A stretch of DNA of 26,904 bases from Clostridium sp. AM58-1XD (GCF_003464085.1 NZ_QSDR01000046.1:1-26904); one strand, 5' to 3'. Positions 7,804-16,273 are shown, counted from the first letter of the stretch. Notes: a model not told the origin generated them from the letters alone. Numbers and translations are program-made.

Positions 7804-8568
7804 TTACTGGAATTCTGTCATATACTCCCTGTAGCGCAGCGGAAGAAAATTCCTCTGGCATACAGGATTCGTCCGTTCTTTTACGGCTATACTATGAAAG
7901 AAGCTTTTCCACAAATCCTCGTAGATATCCTTCTCTGAGGCTTTTTTTATTTTTTCTTTCCACTGGCTTCCTTCCGTCCTCACCACCATCCAGCCTTTTC
8001 CCGCCTGATGAACTGCCGCCTTTTCCCTGTTCTCGTCGTACAGAATCCAGTTTTCACCGGAAAGCCTGTCGGAAAAATGTCTTGCCAGAAGGATCAGAAC
8101 GTCGTTTTTCGGCCCGATCGTGCTCACCAGAATACCGCCTTCCATCTGTGAAAAGCGGACGAATCCTTTCAGAAGGTGCGCCTCATTCCTCAGATGGCGG
8201 CACATCTCAAATACATCGAAAACAGCTGGAATCTGCAGCATGTCCACAATCCCGGCTTTATAATGAAATCCATAAATCAGGAAACGATAAATCTTATCGG
8301 CGCGGTCGCTTTTCATGCTCAGAGACGCTTCATATACTACGGCATACGCTTCTTCCGATATCCGTTCCCTAATGGCCCTGGTCACTTTCTCTGCCTTTTC
8401 TTTCGTCACCTCTGCCTTCCTGTATTCACAGAAAAGCTCCGGCTGCCATGACTTCTCCGATTCCAGTCTGACCTGGCTGTGACCAAGACGGCTCATCCAG
8501 ACATCGTAAACGCCGCACAAAATCTCTTCAAATTCTTCTCCGCACAAATACACCGTCATCGGTCCCAT
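7804..8568 (-). CDS. DUF4130 (TIGR03915-type) probable DNA-metabolism protein
   Basis: A 254-residue protein with the hallmark central segment HLRNEAHLLKGFVRF (near residue 130), then a WILYDENREKAAVH stretch and a C-terminal FLPLRYREYMTEF. This family is nearly always encoded beside a radical SAM protein of the TIGR03916 type, and in other bacteria the same domain is fused to a UdgX-type uracil-DNA-binding domain, which is the basis for 'DNA metabolism'. No catalytic motif is recognised. The start ATG at 8568 lies only 6 nt beyond the radical SAM stop, after AGGAAAGG. The biochemical activity of the family is not established as far as I know. Confidence 0.85.
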   Translation of the reverse strand: MGPMTVYLCGEEFEEILCGVYDVWMSRLGHSQVRLESEKSWQPELFCEYRKAEVTKEKAEKVTRAIRERISEEAYAVVYEASLSMKSDRADKIYRFLIYGFHYKAGIVDMLQIPAVFDVFEMCRHLRNEAHLLKGFVRFSQMEGGILVSTIGPKNDVLILLARHFSDRLSGENWILYDENREKAAVHQAGKGWMVVRTEGSQWKEKIKKASEKDIYEDLWKSFFHSIAVKERTNPVCQRNFLPLRYREYMTEFQ

Positions 8569-8574
8569 CCTTTC

Positions 8575-9921
8575 CTACATGCTTCCAAGGGCAGCCATAT
8601 GGTAATCGTCCGCCGCTGGGGGAACGGTCATATGGTAATCGTCAAACAGAGACAGCTGGCGGTAGATATCATGATGCTCCATATCCCAGACCTTCCTCCT
8701 CTCATCTCCAATCAGGTGGGATGTAATTACATCCTGGTCAATCCTGACCGGAAACATCATGCGCCCGCCGCATGTAATAAAATAAGCTGCACGTTTCAGT
8801 ACGACTCCCATCTTCTTCAGATCACCAAAATCCAGAGAGGAACTCTTTCTTGCTGCGATGATTCTCCTGACGGACTTCACACCCATCCCTGGTACGCGGA
8901 GCAATGTATAATAGTCGGCCGAATTCACCTCTATGGGAAAATGTTCCAGATGAGAGACGGCCCAGTCGCACTTGGGGTCCAGAAGTACGTTAAAATTCGG
9001 TTTCTTTTCAGAAAGCAGTTCTCCTGCCTGAAATCCATAATACCGCAGCAGCCAGTCGGCCTGATACAGACGATGCTCCCGAAGAAGGGGCGGACCGCCA
9101 GGCAGGGCAGGTAGAAGGCTGTCGTCATTCACCCTGACAAAAGCGGAATAGAACACTCTCTTCAGCCCATAATTTTTATAAAGCGCCTCCGCTACTGAAA
9201 TCATCTGATAGTCGTTCTCCGGAGTAGCTCCGACGATCATCTGAGTGCTCTGACCTGCCGGCACAAAGGACGGATTCCTCCTGTAAAGCATAAGCTCGTG
9301 ACGGCCTGCTTCGATTCCCCTCTGAATCTGACGCATGGGCGCCAAAATCTTCTCTCTTGTCTTTGCCGGAGCCAGCGTTCTCAGCCCGTCTGCAGTGGGG
9401 AGCTCCAGATTCACGCTCATTCGGTCCGCAAGGAGGCCTGCCTTGTGGATAAGGGCCGGATCTGCTCCTGGAATCGCCTTTACATGAATATATCCCCTGA
9501 ACTGGTACTCGTGGCGCAGTTTCCAAAGAGCCTGACAGATCAATTCCATCGTATAGTCAGGACTGTATAAAATTCCGGAACTCAAAAAAAGGCCTTCAAT
9601 ATAATTACGCCTGTAAAATTCCATCGTCAGAGTACATACCTCTTCCGGCGTAAACGCTGTCCGGACCACATCATTAGAACAGCGGTTAATGCAGTACCTG
9701 CAATCATGAATGCACTGGTTCGTAAAGAGAATTTTAAGAAGCGAAATGCATCGGCCGTCAGCCGCAAAGCTGTGGCAGATTCCACATGCCGTCGCATTGC
9801 CGGTCGTTCCCGTCTTCCCTCTTCTGTCCACGCCGCTGGAGGTGCAGGCCACATCGTACTTGGCTGCATCCGATAAAATCTCCAGTTTTTCTTTTATACT
9901 CAGTTGTTCCTGTATTAACAT
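8575..9921 (-). CDS. Putative DNA modification/repair radical SAM protein (TIGR03916-type)
   Basis: A 448-residue radical SAM enzyme. The [4Fe-4S] motif is C70-x3-C74-x2-C77 (CIHDCRYC), preceded by further cysteines (CGICHSFAADGRC) near residues 46-58. A C-terminal helix-hairpin-helix DNA-binding motif, VPGMGVKSVRRIIAARKS, lies around residue 335. This pairing of radical SAM and HhH domains marks the family linked to DUF4130/UDG proteins. The start is ATG 9921 after AGGTGAT; a TTG one codon upstream is less likely. The last 22 residues contain an in-frame 11-codon duplication (DDYHM twice). LexA-like boxes lie upstream, so SOS control is likely. Substrate and reaction are unknown. Confidence 0.9.
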   Translation of the reverse strand: MLIQEQLSIKEKLEILSDAAKYDVACTSSGVDRRGKTGTTGNATACGICHSFAADGRCISLLKILFTNQCIHDCRYCINRCSNDVVRTAFTPEEVCTLTMEFYRRNYIEGLFLSSGILYSPDYTMELICQALWKLRHEYQFRGYIHVKAIPGADPALIHKAGLLADRMSVNLELPTADGLRTLAPAKTREKILAPMRQIQRGIEAGRHELMLYRRNPSFVPAGQSTQMIVGATPENDYQMISVAEALYKNYGLKRVFYSAFVRVNDDSLLPALPGGPPLLREHRLYQADWLLRYYGFQAGELLSEKKPNFNVLLDPKCDWAVSHLEHFPIEVNSADYYTLLRVPGMGVKSVRRIIAARKSSSLDFGDLKKMGVVLKRAAYFITCGGRMMFPVRIDQDVITSHLIGDERRKVWDMEHHDIYRQLSLFDDYHMTVPPAADDYHMAALGSM

Positions 9922-9942
9922 CAATCATCACCTGCCATCATC

Positions 9943-9956
9943 AGAACGTTTGTTCT
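9943..9956 (-). promoter_or_regulatory. LexA (SOS) box 1
   Basis: On the minus strand AGAACAAACGTTCT fits the Bacillus/Clostridium LexA consensus CGAACRNRYGTTYG at 12 of 14 positions, failing only at the outer bases. It lies just downstream of the -10 element, where a repressor would block initiation. Confidence 0.8.
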
Positions 9957-9961
9957 ATTTC

Positions 9962-9990
9962 ATACTACCACACATGTATTCTGTCCGCAA
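9962..9990 (-). promoter_or_regulatory. Promoter of the radical SAM / DUF4130 operon
   Basis: Minus-strand TTGCGG (-35, near 9990-9985), 17-nt spacer, TAGTAT (-10, near 9967-9962). It is bracketed by the two LexA-like boxes. Confidence 0.55.
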
Positions 9991-10000
9991 GTGTTTTTTT

Positions 10001-10014
10001 CGAAAATATGTTCG
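10001..10014 (-). promoter_or_regulatory. LexA (SOS) box 2
   Basis: On the minus strand CGAACATATTTTCG matches CGAACRNRYGTTYG at 13 of 14 positions. It lies about 10 nt upstream of the -35 element, between the LysR gene end and the operon promoter. Confidence 0.75.
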
Positions 10015-10017
10015 ATG

Positions 10018-10905
10018 TTAATAAGTCTTCGAAAGACCGGATTTATTCTTCAGCCGTTCCACAAGCCACTTAAGGGGGCTAGTCAGTTCTTTTTCCCTGT
10101 GCCAGGCAATACTGATCTCGTTAAAAATCTCAAGGCCTTCCACATGAATCTTTTTCAGCTCTCCCGCCTCTTCTTCCCTCTTTACGAGAATATCCGGCAG
10201 CAGAGCGATACCGAAACCGCTTCTGGCCGCCTGGATCAGCGCCTGAGAATTCACACTTTCCATTGCCGGCACAGCTTCAAAACCTGCCGCGGCCATGGCA
10301 TAATCGAACGAGTCTCTGATTGCGCTCCCCTTTTCTCGTAAAAGCAGCCTGCTCTCAGAGAGTTCTCCCGTCGTCATGCTGCACTTTTTTCCCATCTCAG
10401 GGACGGCAAAAGCCGATATGTGGTAACCGGAAAATACGACATACTCTAGCTGGCGGCTCTTCACCTTCCCCTCCAGAAGCCCCACATCCGCCTGGCAGTC
10501 CAGCAGCTTCTGTTCCACGTCTGAGGTACGTTCCACCTCGATTTTAACAGGAGTATTCTTCCATCGTTCTGAAAAATCCCTCAATAGTTCCGGCAGCCAG
10601 AAATTAGCTGCGGTAATCGCCGTACCAATGGTCACCGGACTGAATTCCTCTGATTCAGAGAATCCTTCAGACAGCTCTTCAAATAATTCAAGAAGCTGTT
10701 TTGTCTTTCCCAAAAACCGTTTTCCTGTCTCATTGAGGTAAAGGCGCCTGGAAATCCTGTCAAACAGCCGGCACCCTGTTTCCTCCTCCAGTTCAGCAAT
10801 CACATGGGATACGGCCGGCTGAGTCATGTAAAGCTTTTCAGCCGCCCTGGTCACGTTTTTTTCCGTGCATACGACTTCAAATATCTGAAGCTGCCGTATA
10901 TTCAT
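10018..10905 (-). CDS. LysR-family transcriptional regulator
   Basis: A 295-residue LysR-type regulator. The N-terminal winged helix-turn-helix (MNIRQLQIFEVVCTEKNVTR, AAEKLYMTQPAVSHVIAELE, residues 1-60) is followed by a periplasmic-binding-protein-like effector domain (about residues 90-290; SGFGIALLPDILV near residue 235). It resembles the CysL/CysB-like branch, but the effector cannot be named. It is divergent from the chromate-transporter pair across 138 nt, the usual layout for a LysR regulator controlling its neighbour. GGAGGAG precedes the ATG. There is no terminator before the radical SAM operon, so some read-through is possible. Confidence 0.9.
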   Translation of the reverse strand: MNIRQLQIFEVVCTEKNVTRAAEKLYMTQPAVSHVIAELEEETGCRLFDRISRRLYLNETGKRFLGKTKQLLELFEELSEGFSESEEFSPVTIGTAITAANFWLPELLRDFSERWKNTPVKIEVERTSDVEQKLLDCQADVGLLEGKVKSRQLEYVVFSGYHISAFAVPEMGKKCSMTTGELSESRLLLREKGSAIRDSFDYAMAAAGFEAVPAMESVNSQALIQAARSGFGIALLPDILVKREEEAGELKKIHVEGLEIFNEISIAWHREKELTSPLKWLVERLKNKSGLSKTY

Positions 10906-10953
10906 TGTTCTCCTCCTGACCCATTTCTGCTTTCATCAATTTCATTACTAACA

Positions 10954-10968
10954 ACTTATGTTTTCTAT
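10954..10968. promoter_or_regulatory. Candidate LysR operator between lysR and chromate genes
   Basis: TTATGTTTTCTATAA is an interrupted palindrome with the T-N11-A core favoured by LysR regulators, midway between the divergent genes and just upstream of the -35 of the transporter promoter. The region is A/T rich, so this is tentative. Confidence 0.35.
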
Positions 10969-10981
10969 AAAATAATAACAT

Positions 10982-11010
10982 TTTACTCATTATCTTTCAA
11001 GGTTTATAAT
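10982..11010 (+). promoter_or_regulatory. Promoter of the chromate transporter pair
   Basis: Plus-strand TTTACT (10982-10987), 17-nt spacer, perfect TATAAT (11005-11010), 33 nt before the ATG at 11044. Confidence 0.6.
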
Positions 11011-11043
11011 AAAAGAAACAGTTATTCAGAAAGGATTCCGACG

Positions 11044-11622
11044 ATGAATGCAAAAACTTCTTTTTCCGGCCTTTTATGGCTCTTTAAAATCAATCTCTTT
11101 ATCAGTGCGTTTACCTTTGGCGGCGGCTATGTCGTCATCCCCATGATACGTAAATATTTTGTTCTTGAGAAATCATATTTTTCAGAGGATGAACTGCTCG
11201 ACATGGCCTCTGTCGCCCAGTCCTCGCCCGGCGCAATTGCCATTAATCTGGCCGTACTTGCCGGCTACCGGACTTTTGGATTTCCCGGAGCGGTCGTAAG
11301 CGGGATTTCATCCGTACTGCCCCCTCTTGTAATTCTGGGAGCCGTTTCTTCCTGCTATCACGTATTTACATCATTTCCTCTAGTTCTGGCTCTTCTGCGG
11401 GGCATGGAAGCCTCTGTGGGCGCTTTGATCGTAGATGTGGTTCTGGACATGGGGCAGACACTGGTAAATGAAAAGCAGCCGTTTTTTACGCTGATCGCGC
11501 CGGCTGCCTTTTTCGCTAACTTTTTCTTTCATATTCCCGTTATGTATATTCTTTTTGCAAGTATTGTCCTCTGCCTGGGCAAAGTATATATCTCACGGAA
11601 GCAAACGGAGGTCTCACAATGA
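11044..11622 (+). CDS. Chromate transporter, first subunit (CHR family, short form)
   Basis: A 192-residue membrane protein of the short-chain CHR family, in which two single-domain proteins encoded by adjacent genes form the transporter. The family signature FTFGGGYVVIPMIRKYF lies near residue 25 and SVAQSSPGAIAINLAVLAGYR near residue 60, with about five or six hydrophobic segments. Chromate export is the named family function, but in Clostridia the true substrate is often untested. The ATG at 11044 follows AGAAAGGA by 8 nt; the frame is open upstream through the promoter, which is not coding. The stop overlaps the next start by 4 nt (ATGA). Confidence 0.9.
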   Translation: MNAKTSFSGLLWLFKINLFISAFTFGGGYVVIPMIRKYFVLEKSYFSEDELLDMASVAQSSPGAIAINLAVLAGYRTFGFPGAVVSGISSVLPPLVILGAVSSCYHVFTSFPLVLALLRGMEASVGALIVDVVLDMGQTLVNEKQPFFTLIAPAAFFANFFFHIPVMYILFASIVLCLGKVYISRKQTEVSQ

Positions 11623-12184
11623 TCTGGCTCACACTTTTAACCAGTTTTCTTCATATTGGATTCTTCAGTATTGGAGGCGGCTATGCAACCATTCCTCTGA
11701 TAAAGGAACAGGTCGTCGATTTCCATCACTGGCTCACCATCCAGGAATTTACCGATATTATCACAATCTCTCAGATGACGCCCGGGCTCTGGCAGTCAAC
11801 ACCTCCACGTTTACCGGCCTGCGTATCATGGGAATCCCCGGTGCCGTGCTGGCCACATTCGGATGTACGATATCCGGCTTTGTAATCTCTCTCTGCCTGT
11901 ACCTCTTTTTCTCAAAATACAGCGGCGTATCCAGCGTTTCTTCCGCACTGAAAGGCCTGAGAGCGGCATCCATCGGCCTGATCGCGGCTTCTGCAGGTAC
12001 AATCCTGACTATGGCGCTCACCGGGGGAATACAGCTGTTTTCTTTCTGGATCCCCATTGACTTAAAAGCTGTCCTGCTCTTTGCCGCTTCTCTGTTTCTC
12101 CTGCGGAAAATCCATATGAATCCAATTCTTGTCATGGCTGCAAGCGGCGCGGCCGGCGCAGTTCTGTACGGCGGCCTGTTCTAA
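11619..12184 (+). CDS. Chromate transporter, second subunit, with one apparent frameshift
   Basis: Partner of the preceding gene in the short-form CHR pair. It opens MIWLTLLTSFLHIGFFSIGG with the family's GGGYATIPLIKEQVV motif. At about 11788, after ISQMTPG, the frame breaks: the downstream frame continues LAVNTSTFTGLRIMGIPGAV, as expected for the family. A missing C in GGGCCTCTG would restore a 188-residue protein with hydrophobic segments through the end. The gene is translationally coupled to the first subunit. No clear terminator follows; it converges on the GGDEF remnant. Confidence 0.85.
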
Positions 12185-12212
12185 ATTGGTCTGCCCGCCG
12201 TCCCATATGGAT

Positions 12213-12506
12213 CTATAAAACAAACCGGTCTCTTCCGCCTTCTTTGGCGCGGTACAGCTTTTCATCAGCCCGGCGGACCATATTATAATAGAGAGACTGA
12301 TCCGGATTTTCATAATACTCCCCTCCAACGCTGATGGAAAGCTTCATATCCGGCAAATCGGGAAAACGAATTTCCCGTACCCCTTTTACGATTGCTTCCA
12401 GCTTCTCAGAAAAACGTTCCTTTGTCACATCATTATAAAGAATGATAAATTCATCGCCGCCATGACGGATGACGCAGTCTCCGTTGGCGCTCTTACAGTT
12501 GTCCTG
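12213..12506 (-). pseudogene. C-terminal remnant of a GGDEF diguanylate cyclase
   Basis: About 97 codons encode the second half of a GGDEF domain: the catalytic signature RHGGDEFIILYND, then KLSISVGGEYY and RRADEKLYRAKEGGRDRF, ending at a natural stop. The 5' part of the domain and any sensor are absent, and an in-frame TAG (12507-12509) precedes the remnant, so it has no start of its own. A GTG at 12428 could begin a 71-residue peptide but excludes the GGDEF motif. An intact enzyme would make cyclic di-GMP. The breakpoint abuts a strong plus-strand promoter. Confidence 0.85.
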
Positions 12507-12523
12507 CTATGACTGATCTTAAC

Positions 12524-12552
12524 TTGACATCCCTTTTTGTCCTCCATATAAC
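12524..12552 (+). promoter_or_regulatory. Strong orphan promoter facing the 3' end of sigK (antisense)
   Basis: Plus-strand TTGACA (12524-12529), exactly 17 nt, then TATAAC (12547-12552), 11 of 12 consensus bases. No plus-strand gene lies downstream: transcription would start near 12559, pass through the sigK terminator hairpin and enter sigK in antisense. Confidence 0.65.
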
Positions 12553-12602
12553 TTTAAAAATGCCGTCTGAAAGTCAAGTCGAAGCTCAACTTCCAGACGG
12601 CA
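12553..12602 (-). terminator. Terminator after sigK, possibly bidirectional
   Basis: TGCCGTCTG (12561-12569) and CAGACGGCA (12594-12602) form a 9-bp stem with further imperfect pairing inside. The minus strand then has TTTTT (12560-12556); the plus strand has CTTTTC, a weaker tail. Confidence 0.85.
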
Positions 12603-12621
12603 CTTTTCATACTGCATACCG

Positions 12622-13254
12622 CTACCTGCTGCTCTTATCAAATTCCGTCCTCATCTTTTCAATGGCCTTCTTTTCTATTCGGCTCACATAAGAACGGGAT
12701 ATTCCCAGTTTTTTCGCGATCTCCCGCTGTGTCTCTTCCTTTCTGCCGAACAGGCCGTAACGCATGCTGATTACCTGCTTTTCATTGTCTTTCAGGCAGT
12801 TTTCATATGCCTCGTATAATTCCTTTACATCCTGGGTCAGAATGATGGAGTCCAGAACTTCCTTGTTCTCCATCTCAATTACGTCTACCAGGCTGACCGT
12901 CTCACCGTCCTTATCGACACCGATCGGTTCAAACAGCGACACTTCCCTGGAATATTTCTTGCTGCTGCGCAGAAGCATGAGAATCTCATTCTCCACGCAT
13001 TTGGCCGCATAAGTCGCCAGCCTGGAACCTTTATCCACACGAAACGTATTTACCGCCTTAATGAGGCCTATGGTTCCAACAGACAGCAGATCTTCCATTT
13101 CATAATCCGTTCCCTGATATTTCTTCACCACATGCGCCACAAGGCGCATATTTCTCTCGATAAGCACGTCCCTTGCCGACTGGTCACCCTCTTTGCAGCG
13201 TTCCAGATATTCTCTCTCTTCACCTGCAGTCAACGGTTTTGGAAAAGTCTTCAA
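12622..13254 (-). CDS. sigK: Sporulation sigma factor, SigK-like, without pro-sequence
   Basis: A 210-residue sigma-70-family protein. Region 2 (IERNMRLVAHVVKKYQ, then DLLSVGTIGLIKAVNTF) and region 4 (QREIAKKLGISRSYVSRIEK) resemble SigK more than SigE, as does the middle segment SLFEPIGVDKDGE. SigK directs late mother-cell genes for spore coat and release. The start is TTG 13254 after AAAGGTGG (6-nt spacing), and an in-frame TAA lies 12 nt upstream. The protein therefore lacks the roughly 20-residue inhibitory pro-peptide of Bacillus SigK, as is reported for Clostridioides difficile. The gene is continuous, with no skin element. It follows gatB by 77 nt. Confidence 0.85.
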   Translation of the reverse strand: MKTFPKPLTAGEEREYLERCKEGDQSARDVLIERNMRLVAHVVKKYQGTDYEMEDLLSVGTIGLIKAVNTFRVDKGSRLATYAAKCVENEILMLLRSSKKYSREVSLFEPIGVDKDGETVSLVDVIEMENKEVLDSIILTQDVKELYEAYENCLKDNEKQVISMRYGLFGRKEETQREIAKKLGISRSYVSRIEKKAIEKMRTEFDKSSR

Positions 13255-13331
13255 AGAAAGCCACCTTTAAGCTATTTAATTCATCTTATGCCCGGGACAA
13301 AATGAAAGTGCTTTTCCATGGAAGAGGAATT

Positions 13332-14775
13332 TTATCTGTTTTTTCGCGCCTCCAGTTTTTCTCTGATAATTTTCTGTGCGGACTGGGGATTGGCTTTTCC
13401 CTTCATCTCTTTCATAAGCCGTCCAACGAAAAAGCCCATAACCTTGTCTTTCCCGTTTAAATATTCTTCTACTGAATTTGGATTTGCTATAATCAGCTTC
13501 TCAGCTGCCTCAGCCAGAAGGCTGTCGTCGTTTACGGCTGTCAGATTGTGTTCCTCCATGTATGCCAGAGGTTCCACATCCTCATCGAATATTTTCTCAA
13601 AGATCGCTTTCGCCGTCCTGTCGTTCACCTTTCCTTCCTCTGCAGCCCTGATCAGATCAGCCAGATGTTCTGGAGTGAAGTCCACCTGGCCCGGTTCCCT
13701 GTTCCGTTCTTTTAAAAGTCTCATGGTCTCTCCCATAATCCAGTTAGCTGCTTTTTTTGCGTTGCCGCAGAATTCTGCCGTCTCCTCAAATATGTCCGCC
13801 AGATTTCTAAAACCTGTGATAACGAGGGCATCCTCTTCCCTCAGCCATATTCCTTCTGAAATCTGGCGGCCCGCTCTCTTCTTAGTTCCGGCTGCATGGA
13901 CCGGATTCTGCCGATCCATTCGTCGCTGACGACTACAGGCGGCAGGTCCGGGTCCGGAAAATACCGGTAGTCCTTCGCATCCTCTTTCGAGCGCATGGCA
14001 TGAGAAGACTCTTTGTTATCGTCCCATCTCCTCGTTTCCTGGACGACGGTTCTGCCTTCCTCCAGCAATTCGATCTGGCGTTCCCGCTCTCCTTCTATTG
14101 CATGGGAAATGGCTTTAAAGGAATTCAGATTCTTCATTTCCGTCCTGGTGCCGAGCGCTGCGCTCCCAGACTCTCTTACCGACAGGTTGACATCGGCTCT
14201 CATGGATCCTTCCTGCAGGCGGCAATCCGATACGCCAGATACTGAATTGTGGTTCTCAGCGTTTCCAGAAATGTAAGGACCTCTTCCTCATTCCTCATAT
14301 CCGGTTCCGTTACGATTTCTATAAGGGGTACGCCGCTTCTGTTATAGTCCACAAGGGAACAGTCTTCCCATTCGTCATGGATCAGCTTGCCGGCGTCTTC
14401 CTCCATGTGTATTTCATGGATCCTCACCCTTTTCTTACCGGAAGAAGTTTCAATTTCGATCCACCCGTCATGGCAGATCGGGAGGTAAAGCTGGGAAATC
14501 TGATAGTTCTGAGGATTATCCGGATAAAAATAGTTTTTTCTGTCAAATTTGCACCGCCGGTTAACACTGCAGTTCATAGCCAGGCCCGCTGCCAGGGCAA
14601 ATTCCACAACCTTTTTATTAAGCACGGGCAAAGCTCCCGGCATCCCGGTACAGACGGGGCATGTATGGGTATTCGGCGCTGCGCCGAAGGCGGTAGAACA
14701 GCCACAGAAAATCTTTGTCCTAGTAGCCAATTCCACATGAACTTCCAGCCCGATCACTGTCTCATACTGTTTCAT
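13332..14775 (-). CDS. gatB: Asp/Glu-tRNA amidotransferase subunit B, with two apparent frameshifts
   Basis: GatB binds misacylated tRNA and activates its Asp or Glu side chain with ATP. The N-terminus [13 protein letters not shown], the metal-binding cysteines (CGCSTAF, CPVC) and [13 protein letters not shown] are diagnostic, and the C-terminal YqeY-like tail ends the protein. Two single-base losses split it. Near 14235 [13 protein letters not shown] replaces [18 protein letters not shown], and near 13844 QKEYG-stop precedes [12 protein letters not shown] in another frame. Each needs one G restored to a GG (CTGGGCGTA; TATGGGCTG). The repaired length is 481 residues, normal for GatB. The start overlaps the gatA stop by 4 nt. 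Sequencing error is more likely than loss, since this subunit should be essential here. Confidence 0.93.
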
Positions 14776-16247
14776 CCCTGTTTTACCTCCTTTTCATAAG
14801 CCATCTCCCATTTTCCTCTGAGCAGTTCGTAATTATAAGCGGCGCGGATGATCTTCTTTTCCCCAAAGCTGTCCCCGATCAGCTGAAGGCCGACGGGAAG
14901 ACCTTTCGAATCCATGCCGCAGGGGACGCTCAGAGCCGGAAGGCCAGCCAGGTTGACGGCGACCGTATAGATATCTCCCAGGTACATCTGAAGGGGATCT
15001 TTCAGGCTCTCACCCAGTTTTGGAGCCGTCGAAGGCGCTGTCGGACCCAGGATCACATCGTACTTCTCAAACGCGTGGTCAAAGGATTGTTTGATCATGC
15101 CCTTTACCTTGAGCGCTTTCAGGTAATAGGCGTCATAATACCCGGAACTCAACACAAATGATCCCAGCATGATCCTTCTCTTTACTTCTTCTCCAAATCC
15201 TTCCGAACGGCTCCTTTTATACATACCATGAAGGCCCTCGTATTCGGCCGCCCGATAACCGTATTTTACTCCGTCAAACCGCTCCAGATTGGAACTGGCC
15301 TCAGCGGAAGCGATGACATAATATGCAGGAATCGCGTAATCGGCCAGACCCAGATCAAAGAATTCCACGCTGGCGCCTGCCATGGAAAACAGTCTCATGG
15401 CCTCGACCATGGCCTCCTTCACTTCCTTTTCCAGCCCTGCCGCCAGATATTCTTTCGGAACGCCGATTTTCATGCCTGCAATGCTGTCCGTAAGGGCTTC
15501 TGTAAAATCGGTGTCTCCGCGCTTTATGGATGTGCTGTCCTTTTCGTCATAAGATGCGATTACCTCCAGGACCGCCGCACAGTCGGATACATTTTTTCCG
15601 ATCGGTCCGATCTGATCCAGAGACGATCCGTACGCAATCAGCCCGAACCGCGAAACCGTTCCGTAAGTCGGTTTCAATCCCGTTACGCCGCAGTATGAAG
15701 AAGGCTGCCTGATCGACCCTCCTGTATCGGATCCCAGAGCAAAAAAGGCTTCTCCGCAGGCGACCGCAGCACAGGAACCGCCGGAAGAGCCTCCCGGTAC
15801 ATGGTTCAGATTCCATGGATTTTTTGTAGCACCGAATGATGACGTCTCCGTCGTACTTCCCATGGCAAACTCATCCATGTTCGTCTTGCCGATCAGTATG
15901 GCTCCTGACGCCTCCAGCCGTTTAACGGCTTCTGCTTCATAGGCGGGAATAAAATTTTCCAGGATTCTTGAAGAGCAGGTCGTCCTGATCCCTTTTGTGC
16001 AGATGTTATCCTTAACGGCAACCGGCACGCCGGCCAGCGGCCCGCGGTATCTGCCTTCTCGGATTCCGGATTCCACTTCCCTTATTCTGCCCTTTAATCC
16101 TGTATCCTGAATCGTCACAAAAGCATTCATCTGTTTTTCCTTCTTTTTGATCTGATCCGTACAAGATTTTACAGCTTCCCGCACGCCGATTTCTCCTGAT
16201 TTTATTTTCTTTCCCAGCTGGACAGCCGACAATTCCATAATATCCAT
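14772..16247 (-). CDS. gatA: Asp/Glu-tRNA amidotransferase subunit A
   Basis: GatA is the glutaminase that feeds ammonia to GatB. The 491-residue protein has the amidase-signature core: [11 protein letters not shown] (catalytic Lys), the Gly/Ser-rich [18 protein letters not shown], and [13 protein letters not shown] carrying the nucleophile Ser. The ATG at 16247 ([15 protein letters not shown]) is chosen because AAAGGAGG precedes it by 7 nt. The longer open frame upstream runs through gatC. It is intact throughout, in contrast to its two partner subunits, and sits inside aspS-gatC-gatA-gatB. Confidence 0.97.
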   Translation of the reverse strand: MDIMELSAVQLGKKIKSGEIGVREAVKSCTDQIKKKEKQMNAFVTIQDTGLKGRIREVESGIREGRYRGPLAGVPVAVKDNICTKGIRTTCSSRILENFIPAYEAEAVKRLEASGAILIGKTNMDEFAMGSTTETSSFGATKNPWNLNHVPGGSSGGSCAAVACGEAFFALGSDTGGSIRQPSSYCGVTGLKPTYGTVSRFGLIAYGSSLDQIGPIGKNVSDCAAVLEVIASYDEKDSTSIKRGDTDFTEALTDSIAGMKIGVPKEYLAAGLEKEVKEAMVEAMRLFSMAGASVEFFDLGLADYAIPAYYVIASAEASSNLERFDGVKYGYRAAEYEGLHGMYKRSRSEGFGEEVKRRIMLGSFVLSSGYYDAYYLKALKVKGMIKQSFDHAFEKYDVILGPTAPSTAPKLGESLKDPLQMYLGDIYTVAVNLAGLPALSVPCGMDSKGLPVGLQLIGDSFGEKKIIRAAYNYELLRGKWEMAYEKEVKQG

Positions 16248-16273
16248 ATCAAGTCCTCCTTTTCCCGCTTTTT

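Noticed and set aside
10804..11043. Upstream extension of the first chromate transporter gene
   Set aside because: It would overlap the divergent LysR gene and the promoter; the ATG at 11044 has a good ribosome-binding site and family-like N-terminus.
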